This document shows, piece after piece, positions 23,321-33,875 of a DNA stretch of 64,000 bases. The notes under the pieces are model-generated. The model had not been told where the DNA came from and did not search any database. It saw nothing but the letters and a program-made list of their open reading frames with translations. Within the stretch, counting starts at the first letter, position 1, and each line of letters opens with the position of its first letter. A program made the translations under genes and the position numbers. This DNA comes from Odontocerum albicorne (taxonomy: Eukaryota; Arthropoda; Insecta; Trichoptera; Odontoceridae): contig OX463859.1 in the NCBI GenBank assembly GCA_949825065.1, forward strand, positions 21,717,847-21,781,846, in the 5' to 3' direction.

Positions 23321-23744
23321 AATCTCCTCTACTTTCTTATATAGCCCCTGCATCTATTTGTGAGTTTTCAATTCATCCCTTCATCTTTCATCACGACATT
23401 TCACGTGCCCTTACCAGTGTAGTCATGTTTCTACTTCATCTACTATGGGCGTCACTGTAATTGTTCCTCGAACTCGTCCATTTTCGATCGTATCCAATCT
23501 AGTTATAAACATGAGCAACTGATAAATCAAATTATGTTATTGTTTAAAAGACGAATACGCGAATGGACGCTACAATGCTTAGCGTAAAATATTTTACTTA
23601 CACCTTCTGTAGGGTGAGAAAAATGTCCATTACATCGAATATATTAATTTGAAGCTTTAATATCATCAGGCCACGTCCACGGGAAGGCAGAGAGAGCAGA
23701 TTGCCACTTCAGCCTAACCTTGCACACATATTCCATGTATATTG
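23321..23744. other. Intergenic sequence, nothing recognised
   Basis: At 23671-23705 'ccacgtccacgggaaggcagagagagcagattgccac' resembles the 3' landmark of family A in antisense but is too short to call. Confidence 0.35.
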
Positions 23745-23958
23745 TATTACAATTTAGTTGTATACAATACAACCTGATGGGCTTATTGCCATATGGAAAT
23801 CACTTCCAACCAATTAGGAAGATGTTAAAGAGTCCTTAAGTGAAAATTGGGCTGGAATCATTATTAAAAAAATCTGGCTTCCCGCATAAAATGGACCCGC
23901 ATCCTTCAGATTGGGAAACAGGTGTCTTACCAACTAGACCATGGAGGTCTACCACGTC
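23745..23958 (-). mobile_element. tRNA-derived SINE, near complete
   Basis: Full colinear copy: 'tatacaatacaacctgatgggcttattgccatatgg' (body and tail), 'ttaaagagtccttaagtg', 'aaaatctgg' and the head with 'ccaactagaccatggaggt' at 23930-23950. The body and tail match the 14.3-kb copy well. Confidence 0.85.
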
Positions 23959-24115
23959 TATTTACATCTTTATGTGTCATGCATACTCTTATATTTTAAA
24001 GGCTTTTCACTCTCCTATCTTTCTGAAATTTCATAAATTTGGTCATGCCACGTTTTTTAAGATTTTCCTTAATTACTCGTAACCTATATTCTATTTGCAT
24101 AGATTTTTTTTGTAC
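23959..24115 (-). mobile_element. Possible family A variant fragment
   Basis: The stretch 'tttctgaaatttcataaatttggtcatgccacgtttttt' resembles the same region of copies at 60.0 and 60.5 kb. Weak alone. Confidence 0.35.
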
Positions 24116-24221
24116 CATATTTCATTCATTCTATATTATTTTCGTGGCAGAACCATATAAATGCTCTTTGTATCAACTTTAGCACTGCATCTTTTTTCGA
24201 TCCGCATGTTTTCAAATTACC

Positions 24222-24365
24222 TATTTTTTCAATTGGTAAGACGTCTACCTTCCTACAAAAGGATTGCAGCTTTGAGTCCCGTTGGAACCCTGATTTTTTT
24301 AAAACAATATTTGTCTTATTTTCACTTAAGGTTTAACATCTTTTTGAGGTTACTTGTCATATATC
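24222..24365 (+). mobile_element. SINE, head well preserved, body degenerate
   Basis: Head at 24228-24290 ('ttggtaagacgtctaccttcc', B-box-like 'ctttgagtcccgttgg'), then 'ttttcacttaaggtttaacatc' and a weak body to about 24365. Confidence 0.7.
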
Positions 24366-24884
24366 AACGGAATGTATTATTTATTACAAAAATGTACAAC
24401 AATACATTAATACTGAATGAATTTACTAGGGAAAAAATTTAAAATTAATTTATATAATTTTTATTTGACGAAACGTTTTACCAATGAAATTCAATTAACC
24501 AAATTTTGACATGGCAAATTTGCTAATATTCTACGTAAATAAAATTTGCGCATAAACAGCCCCATGTGTACTGATGGGAAGCACAATATTTTTCGCGATA
24601 GTGAAATGAAATTTAATCAAATATTGACTTTATTATTATCCACATGATTAATATGAAAAATTTGTTCGTTAATATACCTTCAAATATATTCACTCCTTCA
24701 TCAATGTATAAACTCGAGGGCTTTATTATGAATAACGAATTATTACGATGATTAATTTTTTAACCCCTCAATTTATTTTTAACCTGAGAAAGTATGACCA
24801 TATCACTTCATATCAGTAGGAGCTGAATTGAGTGAACATAAAGAATAGACGCAAAATTCATATGCTGTCGCCATTGTATAAATA
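24366..24884. other. AT-rich intergenic sequence, nothing recognised
   Basis: No supported feature. Confidence 0.4.
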
Positions 24885-25345
24885 TCCCGCCGCCCTCACT
24901 TATCTCGACGAGAATATTTAGCATCTTCCGATCATGCTGTTGCGCCACTCTTGAACAGAGATTGTTTATTGACTTTCCCAGTTCACCGCGCTTATTTTTT
25001 TATCTCGTACTTTACTAGCAATGCAGTGAGACTCTGGAACTAGTTACAAACTAATCTAAGATTCGTTTCGTTATGTTAAAAAAGGGGACTGAAAAGCAAT
25101 TTATTATAACTTGTATCATTCCTGATTTTCCTTGTTTTTACATCATCCATTCCTTTTTTCCTGTGATGATATCTCTCTTTCATTTTTACTATGAATATTT
25201 TTCATGAATTTCGTACAGGTGAATAATGATTTGAATATTTTTTGCGAACTTCCTTTATGAACTTTTGTGTAGTCGGCTGAATGAGATCGCCGCTTAAAAA
25301 TAACTCGACAAATTGTTTAACAAGGAAGTGTTAAATAAATATGTG
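24885..25345 (+). mobile_element. Family D LINE, C-terminus plus 3' UTR
   Basis: A longer family D copy. In one frame 24940-25060 reads APLLNRDCLLTFPVHRAYFF then SNAVRLWN, the usual end of a CR1/Jockey-type RT protein where a Trp-Asn pair follows a short basic stretch. The 3' UTR follows and aligns with 21.3-21.64 kb (both have 'tcattcctga', 'gatgatatctc', 'gaatgagatcgccgct' and 'gtgttaaataaat'). Stops break the frame. Confidence 0.7.
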
Positions 25346-25794
25346 GGTTATGTGACCTAATAATAGAAATAAAAGTATATATGGCGTCGTTTAGAAGGCA
25401 GACTTTTAAGGGAGCCGGATTCCGAAGCTAAAACCACTATTATAGGCTGATAAAAATATAACAAAAAAAAGCAAGTTGAGTATAATAATAGGAAGATGGT
25501 GGCTGTATCTATCATTCGTCTTGATTCTAAAAGTGTCCGTATCATATAAAAAAACAAAAAATAAAAAAATGTGTGGATGTTAATCAAAAGGTTTTTAATT
25601 TTCTTTATGTAACTTGATTATTCCAAACCGCTTTACAAGCTTTTCCAGACTTTTGTTGTCTTTTTTAGCAATATGTCTTAAGTATATTAGAATCTTTTTG
25701 CTACATGCTGTCGAAAGAATTTTGGTAATCGCTAATTATGGAATAATTTGAATGAACTTTATATTAGTGATTATGGCATCATATAAAATACAAC
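25346..25794. other. Intergenic sequence, nothing recognised
   Basis: A 76-codon minus-strand frame (25587-25357) is hydrophobic and low in complexity and has no recognisable motif. Confidence 0.4.
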
Positions 25795-26265
25795 ATTTAT
25801 CTTAATAATAAAAAGAACAATAAAAGGACAATTTATATAGCGCTGCATGCACACAGATCGAACTCTTCTCAAATATGCTCATACTGGAGATTCAAAATAT
25901 AACAAAATAAATATATATTAATTGAGTAGTATGATGGGAACTTGGTGATTGCGACCATTCAATTAAACACTTCCCCCTGCCGATATTTAGATTTTTTTTA
26001 TGCATAAAAACCGTAAAAACCTTACCTTAGCAATTCAAAAATCCAATTTGTTATAGTAATTCATTTGGCTCCAGGTGTAGTATAGTGTATGTTTGTAGTT
26101 CCCATATATAATCATACATTTTGATAAGACCTCCTTAAAAGGATTGTTTTCAACTGCTTCCAAAAGCTGCACACGCTTCCAATATATATAACATTAGTGT
26201 CAGATCATTCCATGCCACAAAGTTTGCAACCATAAAACGCTGTCATAATACCCCGCCTTAATAGA
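25795..26265 (-). mobile_element. Family B LINE, C-terminus and 3' tail (copy B3)
   Basis: On the minus strand, 26260-26120 corresponds to the C-terminal RT region that in family B reads like YYD.VFAVAGP.SWN then GSVCSF...LKTTFF. It is followed by the 'ctacacctaaagcc' area and the (TTA)n tail at 25803-25811. The copy is colinear with 40.0 and 55.6 kb. Stops and frameshifts make it dead. Confidence 0.7.
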
Positions 26266-27499
26266 TCGATTCGAAAAAAAATGATTGATTTTGCGAAGAG
26301 AAAATCGTCTTAAAAGTTCTACTCCTCTTTAAAGGAGCATCTCGCGGATATAGATTGAAAATATAAAGTAGAAACATCCTTAACACGTTCTCTCGATATT
26401 GTAAGAAGTAAGACAGATAAAAAATTTAAGGCAATTTTTCAATTCGACATATCTTCAAATTCAGCAATATGTGTGATATTGTCAGTATAGAAAATTATAT
26501 ATGTATTCATTTTACGTATTTGGAAACCTTTCTTTTTGGATTGGATTTCTTATATTATTGTGTTGATTATAAGTTTAAATTAAAATAAATCGATGTCATC
26601 TCCTTTAATGATGTTTCGACAGTTTTGTTCTCTTTAATAGTAATAGCACAAATAATTCCAGAGGGGGTAGAGTAAAAATACTCGCTCATAAAGTTTGCAT
26701 CCTTAGCGCCATACATTTTTAAGGCTCTTAAACAAAATATCTCAGCCGTCATGGTCACGGAGAATATTTCGAATCTTAGAAGAAAATTTATTTAACTTTA
26801 CAAAAAAAATGTCGAAAATTTCAGAAAAATGGATGAAATAAAGTAGAAGATTCAAAAGCGGGAAAGATGAAAGGAAAAAGTGAAAAAAAACCCGCTGAAA
26901 TAACCGAGATTCATTTCAGTGAAGCTGAAATCCTTTTGTTTGGGGCTGAAAAATTTTGCGGTCATCTATGAAAAAGCTTGTTCATGGTTCTCCGGAAATT
27001 CGAGGAATGCTGAATACGGTATACTTCAGCTGATGACCTACCCTAATATTTCACAATGAATGATATTCTCGTCTTTTCAGTACCGTATTGAAATATTATT
27101 TTGCTTTTTTACCAAGAAATTTATTAAAGAGGAGTTTGCAAGGAAGTCGTTGTTTCTTTAAGATTTTATTTATTTTTCATACATTTCCAAAACATCACAT
27201 AAAATTGTTTTAAAGTAAATAAGTTAAAAAAACAAGTATAATTCTTAAGCTATTAGTTAAAGACCGCATAAGAAATAATGTCTGTAAACAATAGGCAGAG
27301 TAGAAACAAATCAAACATTTTTTTCTTGAATATATTGATTTCAATATTAAATAAATATTTCCTTCATCATACGTGATTTTACCATCACGCTATTTTACTA
27401 TCACTCGAAAGAAATGAAAATAAGAAAACTAATTATAAAAAGCCGACTTAAAATTACTAAAGAAGATAAATATCTATAAGTTATTACATACATATGTAC
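26266..27499. other. AT-rich intergenic sequence, nothing recognised
   Basis: About 1.2 kb. The minus-strand frame at 26758-26567 (63 codons) has no recognised motif. Confidence 0.4.
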
Positions 27500-28085
27500 C
27501 ATTACCATTACGCCATTTCTCTGTCGTGCTAAGCAGAGAGGACAAAGCGCCAGAATTTCCTATCTCGACATAAATTTTTCACCTTTTCCACATTCATACA
27601 ACTAAGATTTCTCTGACTTCGTTTGTTACATTTTTTCATAATATTCATCCATACTTTCCTTGTACTTCCATCTCGTATGCTCTCCACTCTCTTTTGCATT
27701 ACATATCTATATTGTTATTCTGTTGTCTTCATTCATTCGTTCCACGTGCCCAAACCATCTCAGTGTGCTCTTCTCATCTTACTTAACTTATCACCTTACT
27801 TACCTTATCACTTCATTTCGTATTCTGTCATTAATTGCAAATCCAGATATTCTTTTCATTACACACAATTGTTTCACCATTTATTCGGCTCTTATCATTA
27901 TTTTTTCAACGTCCTCGTTTCACTCTTATACACCAAAGTTGGCATCGAAATTCTGTTGTGGACTAATATCTTATTATTTTGATACTGTCCAATTCGAGTA
28001 TATATATTTAATGCCCCATTGACTTTGTTTTCTATTGCAACACGCCGTTCAATATTCCTCTTAACTTTTCCATTTTTCTCAGATT
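27500..28085 (-). mobile_element. Family A LINE, 3' fragment (copy A11)
   Basis: Antisense copy from 'accattaccattacgccatttc' to 'cgcaacacgccgttcaatattcc'. It lacks about 20 bases of the linker. The plus-strand frames across it (27623-28022) are the wrong strand and not coding. Confidence 0.78.
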
Positions 28086-28509
28086 TCTTTATGGGTTCTC
28101 TTATTAAAATATGAAGATTTTTTTATATAAACATTTTTTTTGACATTTTGGGTAATTTTTTTCCGTTGGAACCTATATCGCCCAGATAACATTCAATTCA
28201 ATAGATCATTTATAGAAAAAAATATTTGCATACAGCAAGGCTTGAACTGAATATACTCGTACATTGCATTAACCCATCTATAGCCTAACTATCGGGGAAT
28301 AACAACAATAATCGTTTCTTGTTCAACATCAGTGGGATAGTTGTAACCAGTGCTTTTCTTAAAAAAAATAGGTGCCGAAGCTAACTTTCTGTCAAGCTTT
28401 TTGTATACCGTAAAAAAAGTGGTGGAGCGCCGATCCACTGCGCTCCACCGCAAAAAAAGCACTGGTTGTCACTGATGACGAACATCGAGATTTGATTTTG
28501 TTGTATTAC
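28086..28509. other. Intergenic sequence with a short inverted repeat
   Basis: At 28412-28462 'aaaaaaagtggtggagcgc' and 'gcgctccaccgcaaaaaaag' form an inverted repeat around 'cgatccact', and 'agtgcttttctt' or 'aaaaaagcact' flanks it at 28350 and 28452. This may be a small foldback element. Confidence 0.45.
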
Positions 28510-28645
28510 GATGTTGTTGTATACACTACATCTATTTACTACTTTATTTACTACTTTACGGCAATCTATTTCTACCAATTAGAAATATGTTGAAGAGGCT
28601 TTAAATGATACCAAATCGATCGTCTTTCAACCTTGGCCTCTTTGA
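28510..28645 (-). mobile_element. SINE tail fragment
   Basis: The minus strand reads through the SINE middle and tail ('tttaaagcctcttcaacatatttcta' then 'ttggtagaaatagattgccg'), with a small tandem 'tttactac' duplication at 28527-28556. The head is absent. Confidence 0.6.
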
Positions 28646-29317
28646 CATCGCAACTTTGAAAAATAATTTAACCATGAAAAATAATTTAAGACACACACAG
28701 ACGTCTTTCATCAACAAGATGGTTGACAATCTGACTCGATCACAAGATCACCTATCTTATATCGTATAAAATATAAGAGTCACGGTAAGATTGTTTTAGT
28801 TTATTCAGTAGCATAAGTAAATCTATAAAAAACATGACATTTCTTTAATTTCTTACGTCATGTTCATACATTTTTTTTTCAAAAACTACTTTCATAAAAG
28901 TGTAATTTTCAAATCTACTTTGAAGATTTCGAATGAAATTTACTGGAAGGTAAAACCTTTTTCGTTTAATAGAAAAACTTCTTAAAAGCAAATAAGGGAA
29001 ATTAGATTTTTTTTATAACACGTGTTAAAAAGAAAAGGTGAAAATAAAATCTTTGATCTCAAAGAAAGTGTAAGGAAAATTTATTTTTAAAATAAGTATT
29101 TCATTTGTTCATTTGAATGTGTATTTTGTGTAATTTTTTTACGTAAACCATTCATTTTTATTAACTTTGGAGATATTTCAGTAAGAACATGAAATGCAAA
29201 GATTTTTCACTTAATAGGGAGACATTAAATTAATATTTTTTAGGATTAACGAAATCCTAATTACAACTGGTCACAGTTTTGTGGCAGCAAGCTTCCTTGA
29301 CAGCCAACTATTTTGGG
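28646..29317. other. AT-rich intergenic sequence, nothing recognised
   Basis: No supported feature. Confidence 0.4.
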
Positions 29318-29689
29318 TTCAATTGGATAACAATTGCGTTAGTGTTTGTTATACAAACATACTTTTACCATCACGAAGTTTCTGTTCAATTGGATAACAA
29401 TTACGTTAGTGTTAGACAAACATACTTACCATCACAAAGTTTCTGTTCAATTGGATAACAATTACGTTAGTGTTATATAAACATACTTATCATCACAAAG
29501 GTTCTGTTCAATTGGATAACAATTACGTAAGTGTTATATAAACATACTTATTATCACGAAGTTTCTGTTCAATTGGATAACAATTACGTTAGTGTTATAC
29601 AAACATACTTACCATCACATAGTTTCTGTTCAATTGGATAAAAATTACTTTAGTGTTATACAAACATACTTACCATCACGAAGTTTCCC
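29318..29689. repeat. Six-copy 61-base tandem array derived partly from family A 3' end
   Basis: Six head-to-tail units, each beginning ttcaattggataacaatta and ending 'taccatcacgaagtttctg'. The second half of the unit ('acatacttaccatcacgaagtttcc') is the complement of the family A 3' terminus, and the last unit runs straight into family A sequence at 29690. The other 36 bases are not family A. The array therefore seems to have grown by repeated duplication across the insertion junction. Confidence 0.95.
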
Positions 29690-29785
29690 TGCTGGTGTAG
29701 GTAAGATAGTAGAGCACCATTCTTTTCTATTTTGACACACCTCATCCACATTGCACTGTATTTTATTATTATATTTCAATTTCAT
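29690..29785 (-). mobile_element. Family A LINE, left of a SINE insertion (A12a)
   Basis: Antisense 3' UTR and terminal block, from 'ctgctggtgtaggtaagatag' to 'cctcatccacattgca', where the SINE is inserted. Confidence 0.7.
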
Positions 29786-29987
29786 TATACTCGTATACAG
29801 TACAAGCTGGTAAGATTATTACCATTTGTCAATGTTTTTCAAGCAACCAGAAATATATTAAAGAGGCTTTAAGTGAAAACCAGACATGAATACATTAAAA
29901 AAAAAAATGGTTTCATCGTGATTTGAACCCGTCCCCTCCGGATAAGGAGGCAGACATCTTACCAACTAGGTCATGGAGATCGTCTCG
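29786..29987 (-). mobile_element. tRNA-derived SINE nested in family A
   Basis: Full colinear SINE on the minus strand: 'tatacagtacaagctgg', 'ttaaagaggctttaagtg', 'aaaccagac', B box near 29918-29930 and A box near 29965-29976 ('ccaactaggtca'). Family A sequence continues on its other side, so the SINE inserted after family A. Confidence 0.85.
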
Positions 29988-30225
29988 TTCGTCCACCTTC
30001 TCACACAGTCTCTATTATTTACCTTCCTTATAACTTTTCTCTCTTTAAAAATATCAATCACTTGATCCAACCATATTTTTCTTGGTTATCCTCTACGCAT
30101 TTCATTCAAACTTGCATTGTGTATTTGTTTTCTGATTCTTCCTTCATTCATTCGTTCTAAATTCCCAAACCATCCTAAAGTGCTCATCTTTATATTATTC
30201 AGCCCATTTACCTAATCTTTACAGT
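29988..30225 (-). mobile_element. Family A LINE, right of the SINE (A12b)
   Basis: Continues with 'ccaccttctcacacagtctctatt' and the linker region ('cttgatccaaccatatttttcttgg') to the Trp-Phe-Gly-His area ('cattcgttctaaattcccaaacc'). Confidence 0.75.
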
Positions 30226-30879
30226 GTTCTGCTATTTTAAAGATGCTTGATTTATAGGGCCAGAAAATTGCTGGATCTGAATCAGCGTACTTGAGTTCAT
30301 TTTATCGCAAAATGATATCTCTGAATTCACGGTTGTGTTCCATTTCTGAAAAAAATATTTCAAGTAATTAAACATTGCTCCTCAATTTAGTTCATTATTC
30401 AACAAAATACTTGTTAACGATGTCTCAAAAAGAACTTTTCGTTAATTTACAAAAAACTTAAAAAACGATGCCCTTCAAAGTCGTTTAAAGTTAAATAAAG
30501 TAGAAAGCATTTCCCACGACGCATTTTTTTTAAATAAAAAATAACAACTTTATTTTGTAGTGACATTTTGTATTAAATTTTACTAAACACACTTTGCATT
30601 TTACTAACACTTTTTTCATAACGAGTCAATTTCCTTCAAAGCCTACAGATTTTTTTTCTCAATTCTGACGTGAAATAAATAAATAGTTCGAAAAAAATCA
30701 TGTCTTTTTTCCTCTTAAACATTACTGCAGCTCCTAAAAAACATAAGCTGACATTTAACCAACCAATTTGACGGGACTGACTTCGAAAAGCACTTAATAC
30801 TTATAATTAAATAGAATTAGTGAAATATGTTAATTATTATTAAAACAGAAAGAGTAACATGGTCACCCTAAAAATGATA
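30226..30879. other. AT-rich intergenic sequence, nothing recognised
   Basis: No supported feature. Confidence 0.4.
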
Positions 30880-30883
30880 CAGT

Positions 30884-31045
30884 TAAACCTTGTTTAACAG
30901 TCCCCGTGACGGAACACGATGGGGCGGCCCGTGTCCCATTTAAAATTCTGCGGAGTCCATAACGGACTCGGTCACGTAATTATGCCTGTCTCTTAACCGT
31001 TAAGACATAACGGACACGTCCAACGGAACGGACACAAGGGTACTT
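30884..31045. other. GC-rich block with a pogo/Tigger-like end and internal repeats
   Basis: Begins CAGTTAAACCTTGTTTAACA, similar in style to pogo/Tigger terminal repeats. The block then has CpG-rich sequence with direct repeats 'cataacggac' (30957 and 31008) and a 13-base near-palindrome cttaaccgttaag. No matching right end was found. Confidence 0.35.
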
Positions 31046-31217
31046 AGAGAAGATTAACGATTCTATAAAGAAAAAAATAATACTGAATTAAGTTTTCATG
31101 AATATTTTCAGGATTGTATGATGAAATATTTTGATACAAGGAGAAAAATGTGTTCCATTTTTTACAGATTTCAAAAACCTAGTCCATATTTTTTACATAA
31201 CTTTTTTTCTCTTAGAC

Positions 31218-31270
31218 CAGGCAAGGCCAAACTGTGGCTCGCGCGCCAGATTCATTTTTGTGGCCATATT
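31218..31270 (+). mobile_element. Isolated hAT-type terminal inverted repeat
   Basis: CAGGCAAGGCCAAACTGTGG followed by 'ctcgcgcgcca' and 'tttttgtggcc' matches the style of hAT termini that carry a GGCTCGCG-GCC core. The opposite end and a target duplication were not found. Confidence 0.45.
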
Positions 31271-32274
31271 TATTTTAGTTGTTATGTTAAGTGTAGTAAG
31301 GGATACTTGACTATCTTAGTTGGTGTTGTTTTTCTTTATTGATATTGATGCCACAAGATAAAATATATCCAAAATAAGGAGAGCGTGGTAACCTTTCTAA
31401 GATATTACACTCAATAACCATATTGCCTAAAAAACGCAGATCAACGCATTCCAAACTAAGGAGCTATTATTTTAAATTTGACTTCTACAGTGTATCGCTG
31501 TTAAAACTGCAAAATTGAATTAAAAATAACGATTAAAATCAATTAAATTTATTAAAGACAAAACGTAATTAAAATACGATGGTTTCTTGGTTATTTAGGC
31601 AAAATAAATTATTGCTAGTAAAAATAAAGTACAGACAAGTGTTCCTCTTAAGATAAGAAATGAAATTATTGAGCAAGTTATAAATATCTGGGATACTGGT
31701 TGCATAATCAGTGAGACCTGTCTCAATAGACCAAAGTAAGAGAAAATAAATCAAGAGATCTCCTCTGCAACAAGAATTTCAATCTCAACTTACATATCCA
31801 AATTTCACGTTACTAATATACATATTCTGCGTTACTACAATACATCGATGGTGTAAAAATATTCATAATCACTCAGGCCACGACAGATCAACAGAAGCTT
31901 TTGAAATGTGGTGAAATCCAAGAACCCTAAAAGTCTCGTGGGTTTGACATAATTCGTAATGATGAACTCTTGAAACAGATGCATGAGAGATGTATTATCT
32001 GCCACCATGAAAGATGTTATATAATCTGAGAAGAACAATATCAGAATTTTAAACTTATGTTGCTGAAGTGTGTTACCATAGCTTTGTTCAGAGTTCTTAA
32101 TTCAATGAGGAGAGGATCTTTAAAGCAGTAGATATATTGTAGTTTAAGTCCTTCGTCTCCAAATCGTAACATGGATATAAATCATAGAAATGTAACGCAA
32201 CTAGAAGAAGATTTTTTTTATGAATGTTTATAATTACATCACAGTGAAAACATAATAATTTGTTGTATATCACC
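31271..32274. other. AT-rich intergenic sequence, nothing recognised
   Basis: Several minus-strand frames of 60-70 codons lie here (31754-31569, 32038-31835, and 32351-32097 overlapping the next feature). None shows a recognisable motif. Confidence 0.4.
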
Positions 32275-32522
32275 ATACACACGTCACGTCCTTTCCCAGT
32301 CGGGGAAGGCAGATGAAACAGAGCGCGAGACTTCGATATTACGACACACATTATGCCTCATCTACTCGTGCAACCATATTCCTAACAACTACAATATTGT
32401 GATTTATTTTACATTCAACTCCTATAATTTTCTCTTCCCTCAAAACCTCAACTTCAACTCCAATTTGCATTGTACGTATGTTTGTTTTATTTGTCTTTCT
32501 CTTTTCATTCGTTCTATGAAAT
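32275..32522 (-). mobile_element. Family A LINE, left of the solo LTR (A13a)
   Basis: Antisense copy from 'cacgtcacgtcctttcccagtcgg' through the terminal block and linker to 'ttttcattcgttctatga', where it is interrupted. Confidence 0.72.
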
Positions 32523-33073
32523 ATGACTGTATCGGACGCATGCGTCACTCTTGTATATGTATAGACAGTGTTATATTGATTAGATACTTGTAATATTGAT
32601 GTAAATCCTTACTATTTTGATAGTTGAAATGTAAATCCTTGTATTTGAAATGTTCGATATATGTGTTCTTGTATAAAATAAATGTTTCTTTGGGTTCGAT
32701 CGTGATCGCGACCGCAAAGGAAATAAGGACTTGTGGGTGGGGCCTCGGGACTAGGTCACGAACCGATCGGTTTAAGCAGTGCTCAAAACCCCGAAAGTTG
32801 TTGTATTTCGCGGGGTATGAGCGCTTGTGATGACCATCGACCATTCATAAGAAATGTCCAATTTAATTTTAAATATATATTCTCAGTACAAACCGACTCT
32901 ACTGTCTATTACTTGAGACCCGCTACCGACCTGCCTAAGAGGAATCTCTTTACCCCGCTACCTTCTTCTCATCGATCTACGCCTTTGGAACAGAAACCTG
33001 AATTCTCCGAGCGCTGCACAGCAACCATCACACCTACGTTACAGTTCATTTTTACCCTATCCGGTACAATGAT
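32523..33073 (+). mobile_element. Probable solo LTR, 541 bases
   Basis: An insert of 541 bases (32528-33068) begins TGTATCGGA and ends TCCGGTACA, giving TG...CA ends with an 8-of-9 inverted match, as in LTR retrotransposons. The 5 bases on each side are atgac (32523-32527) and atgat (33069-33073), a target duplication with one mismatch. An AATAAA signal lies at 32677-32682, followed by a GC-rich segment. The insert splits a family A copy. The short frames inside (for example 32733-33110) are LTR sequence, not genes. Confidence 0.55.
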
Positions 33074-33184
33074 CAAATATCTTCAAATGCTCTTCTTCAT
33101 CCTTTTTTAATGCCCCATTATTAAGTTCACTTTCATCCTTTACAATTTATCTCCACATTCTGTCATACATCATATTATATAACA
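33074..33184 (-). mobile_element. Family A LINE, right of the solo LTR (A13b)
   Basis: Continues with 'cttcaaatgctcttcttcatcc' and 'aagttcactttcatcctttacaatttat', as in uninterrupted copies, to 'attctgtcatacat'. Confidence 0.68.
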
Positions 33185-33240
33185 AGTTTGTTGTATACAG
33201 TACAATCTAACGAGCTTATTTCTATATGCCAAATAAAAAG
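33185..33240 (-). mobile_element. SINE tail fragment
   Basis: Only 'gttgtatacagtacaatctaacgagcttattt' of the SINE body and tail is recognisable. Confidence 0.5.
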
Positions 33241-33741
33241 ATTTTTGTTTTATGATATCTTACATAGTTGTGTAGGTATAGGAAATAAATTCAAAGGGAC
33301 ATTTAAATATTATATAATGTATGGTATATACTCGAACAGAACAGTATTAAAATTTTCTAAGGTGTGTTGGTAATGCAGTGAACTACATATTTTTTTAATC
33401 AATTCAATCGCATACCTAAAATAATAAACATATTGACACATTTCAAGAACTAAGTATCATATAATTGTTATAATTTAAGAAGGAATTTCGAACCACTGTA
33501 AAAACCATAAAGCTCGAATACATCAAATTCCAAACACCATAACGACCTCGCCAGCTTAGTGTATAGGTACTTAAAAGGCGATATTTAAAAAAAAAATTAT
33601 AACTGTTATTGTCTCTTAATTACTTAAAAAAATGAATCCAAATTTTAATATTTAAAAGAGAAAAATTCACTTGATTAAAAATTAAAGATTACCTTTTTTT
33701 AAATCCCTTTTTTAGTTTAAAATTTGTTCAAGATATTAACC
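33241..33741. other. AT-rich intergenic sequence, nothing recognised
   Basis: No supported feature. Confidence 0.4.
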
Positions 33742-33875
33742 ATAGGATGACCTCTGCAACTTTGTTGATATAATTCCCATTTTTCAACTCGTAGATAGCG
33801 GGTTCGATTTTCATTGGTCTCTGATTTAATTTTAGTAAGGGTTCCAATCTAGTTTCCACTGAATACATCAATAAT
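33742..33875 (+). mobile_element. SINE head and linker fragment
   Basis: 'aggatgacctctgcaac', a B-box-like 'gcgggttcgattttcattgg' (33798-33817) and 'ggttccaatctagtttccact' give the SINE order; the body is lost. Confidence 0.6.

Noticed and set aside
27623..28022. Two overlapping plus-strand frames of about 120 codons
   Set aside because: They are the wrong strand of a family A LINE copy.
30884..31045. Complete pogo/Tigger element
   Set aside because: Only a left-end-like sequence was found, no right end or TA duplication.
32545..33110. Frames of 99 and 125 codons
   Set aside because: They lie inside the probable solo LTR and cross its boundary, so they are not genes.
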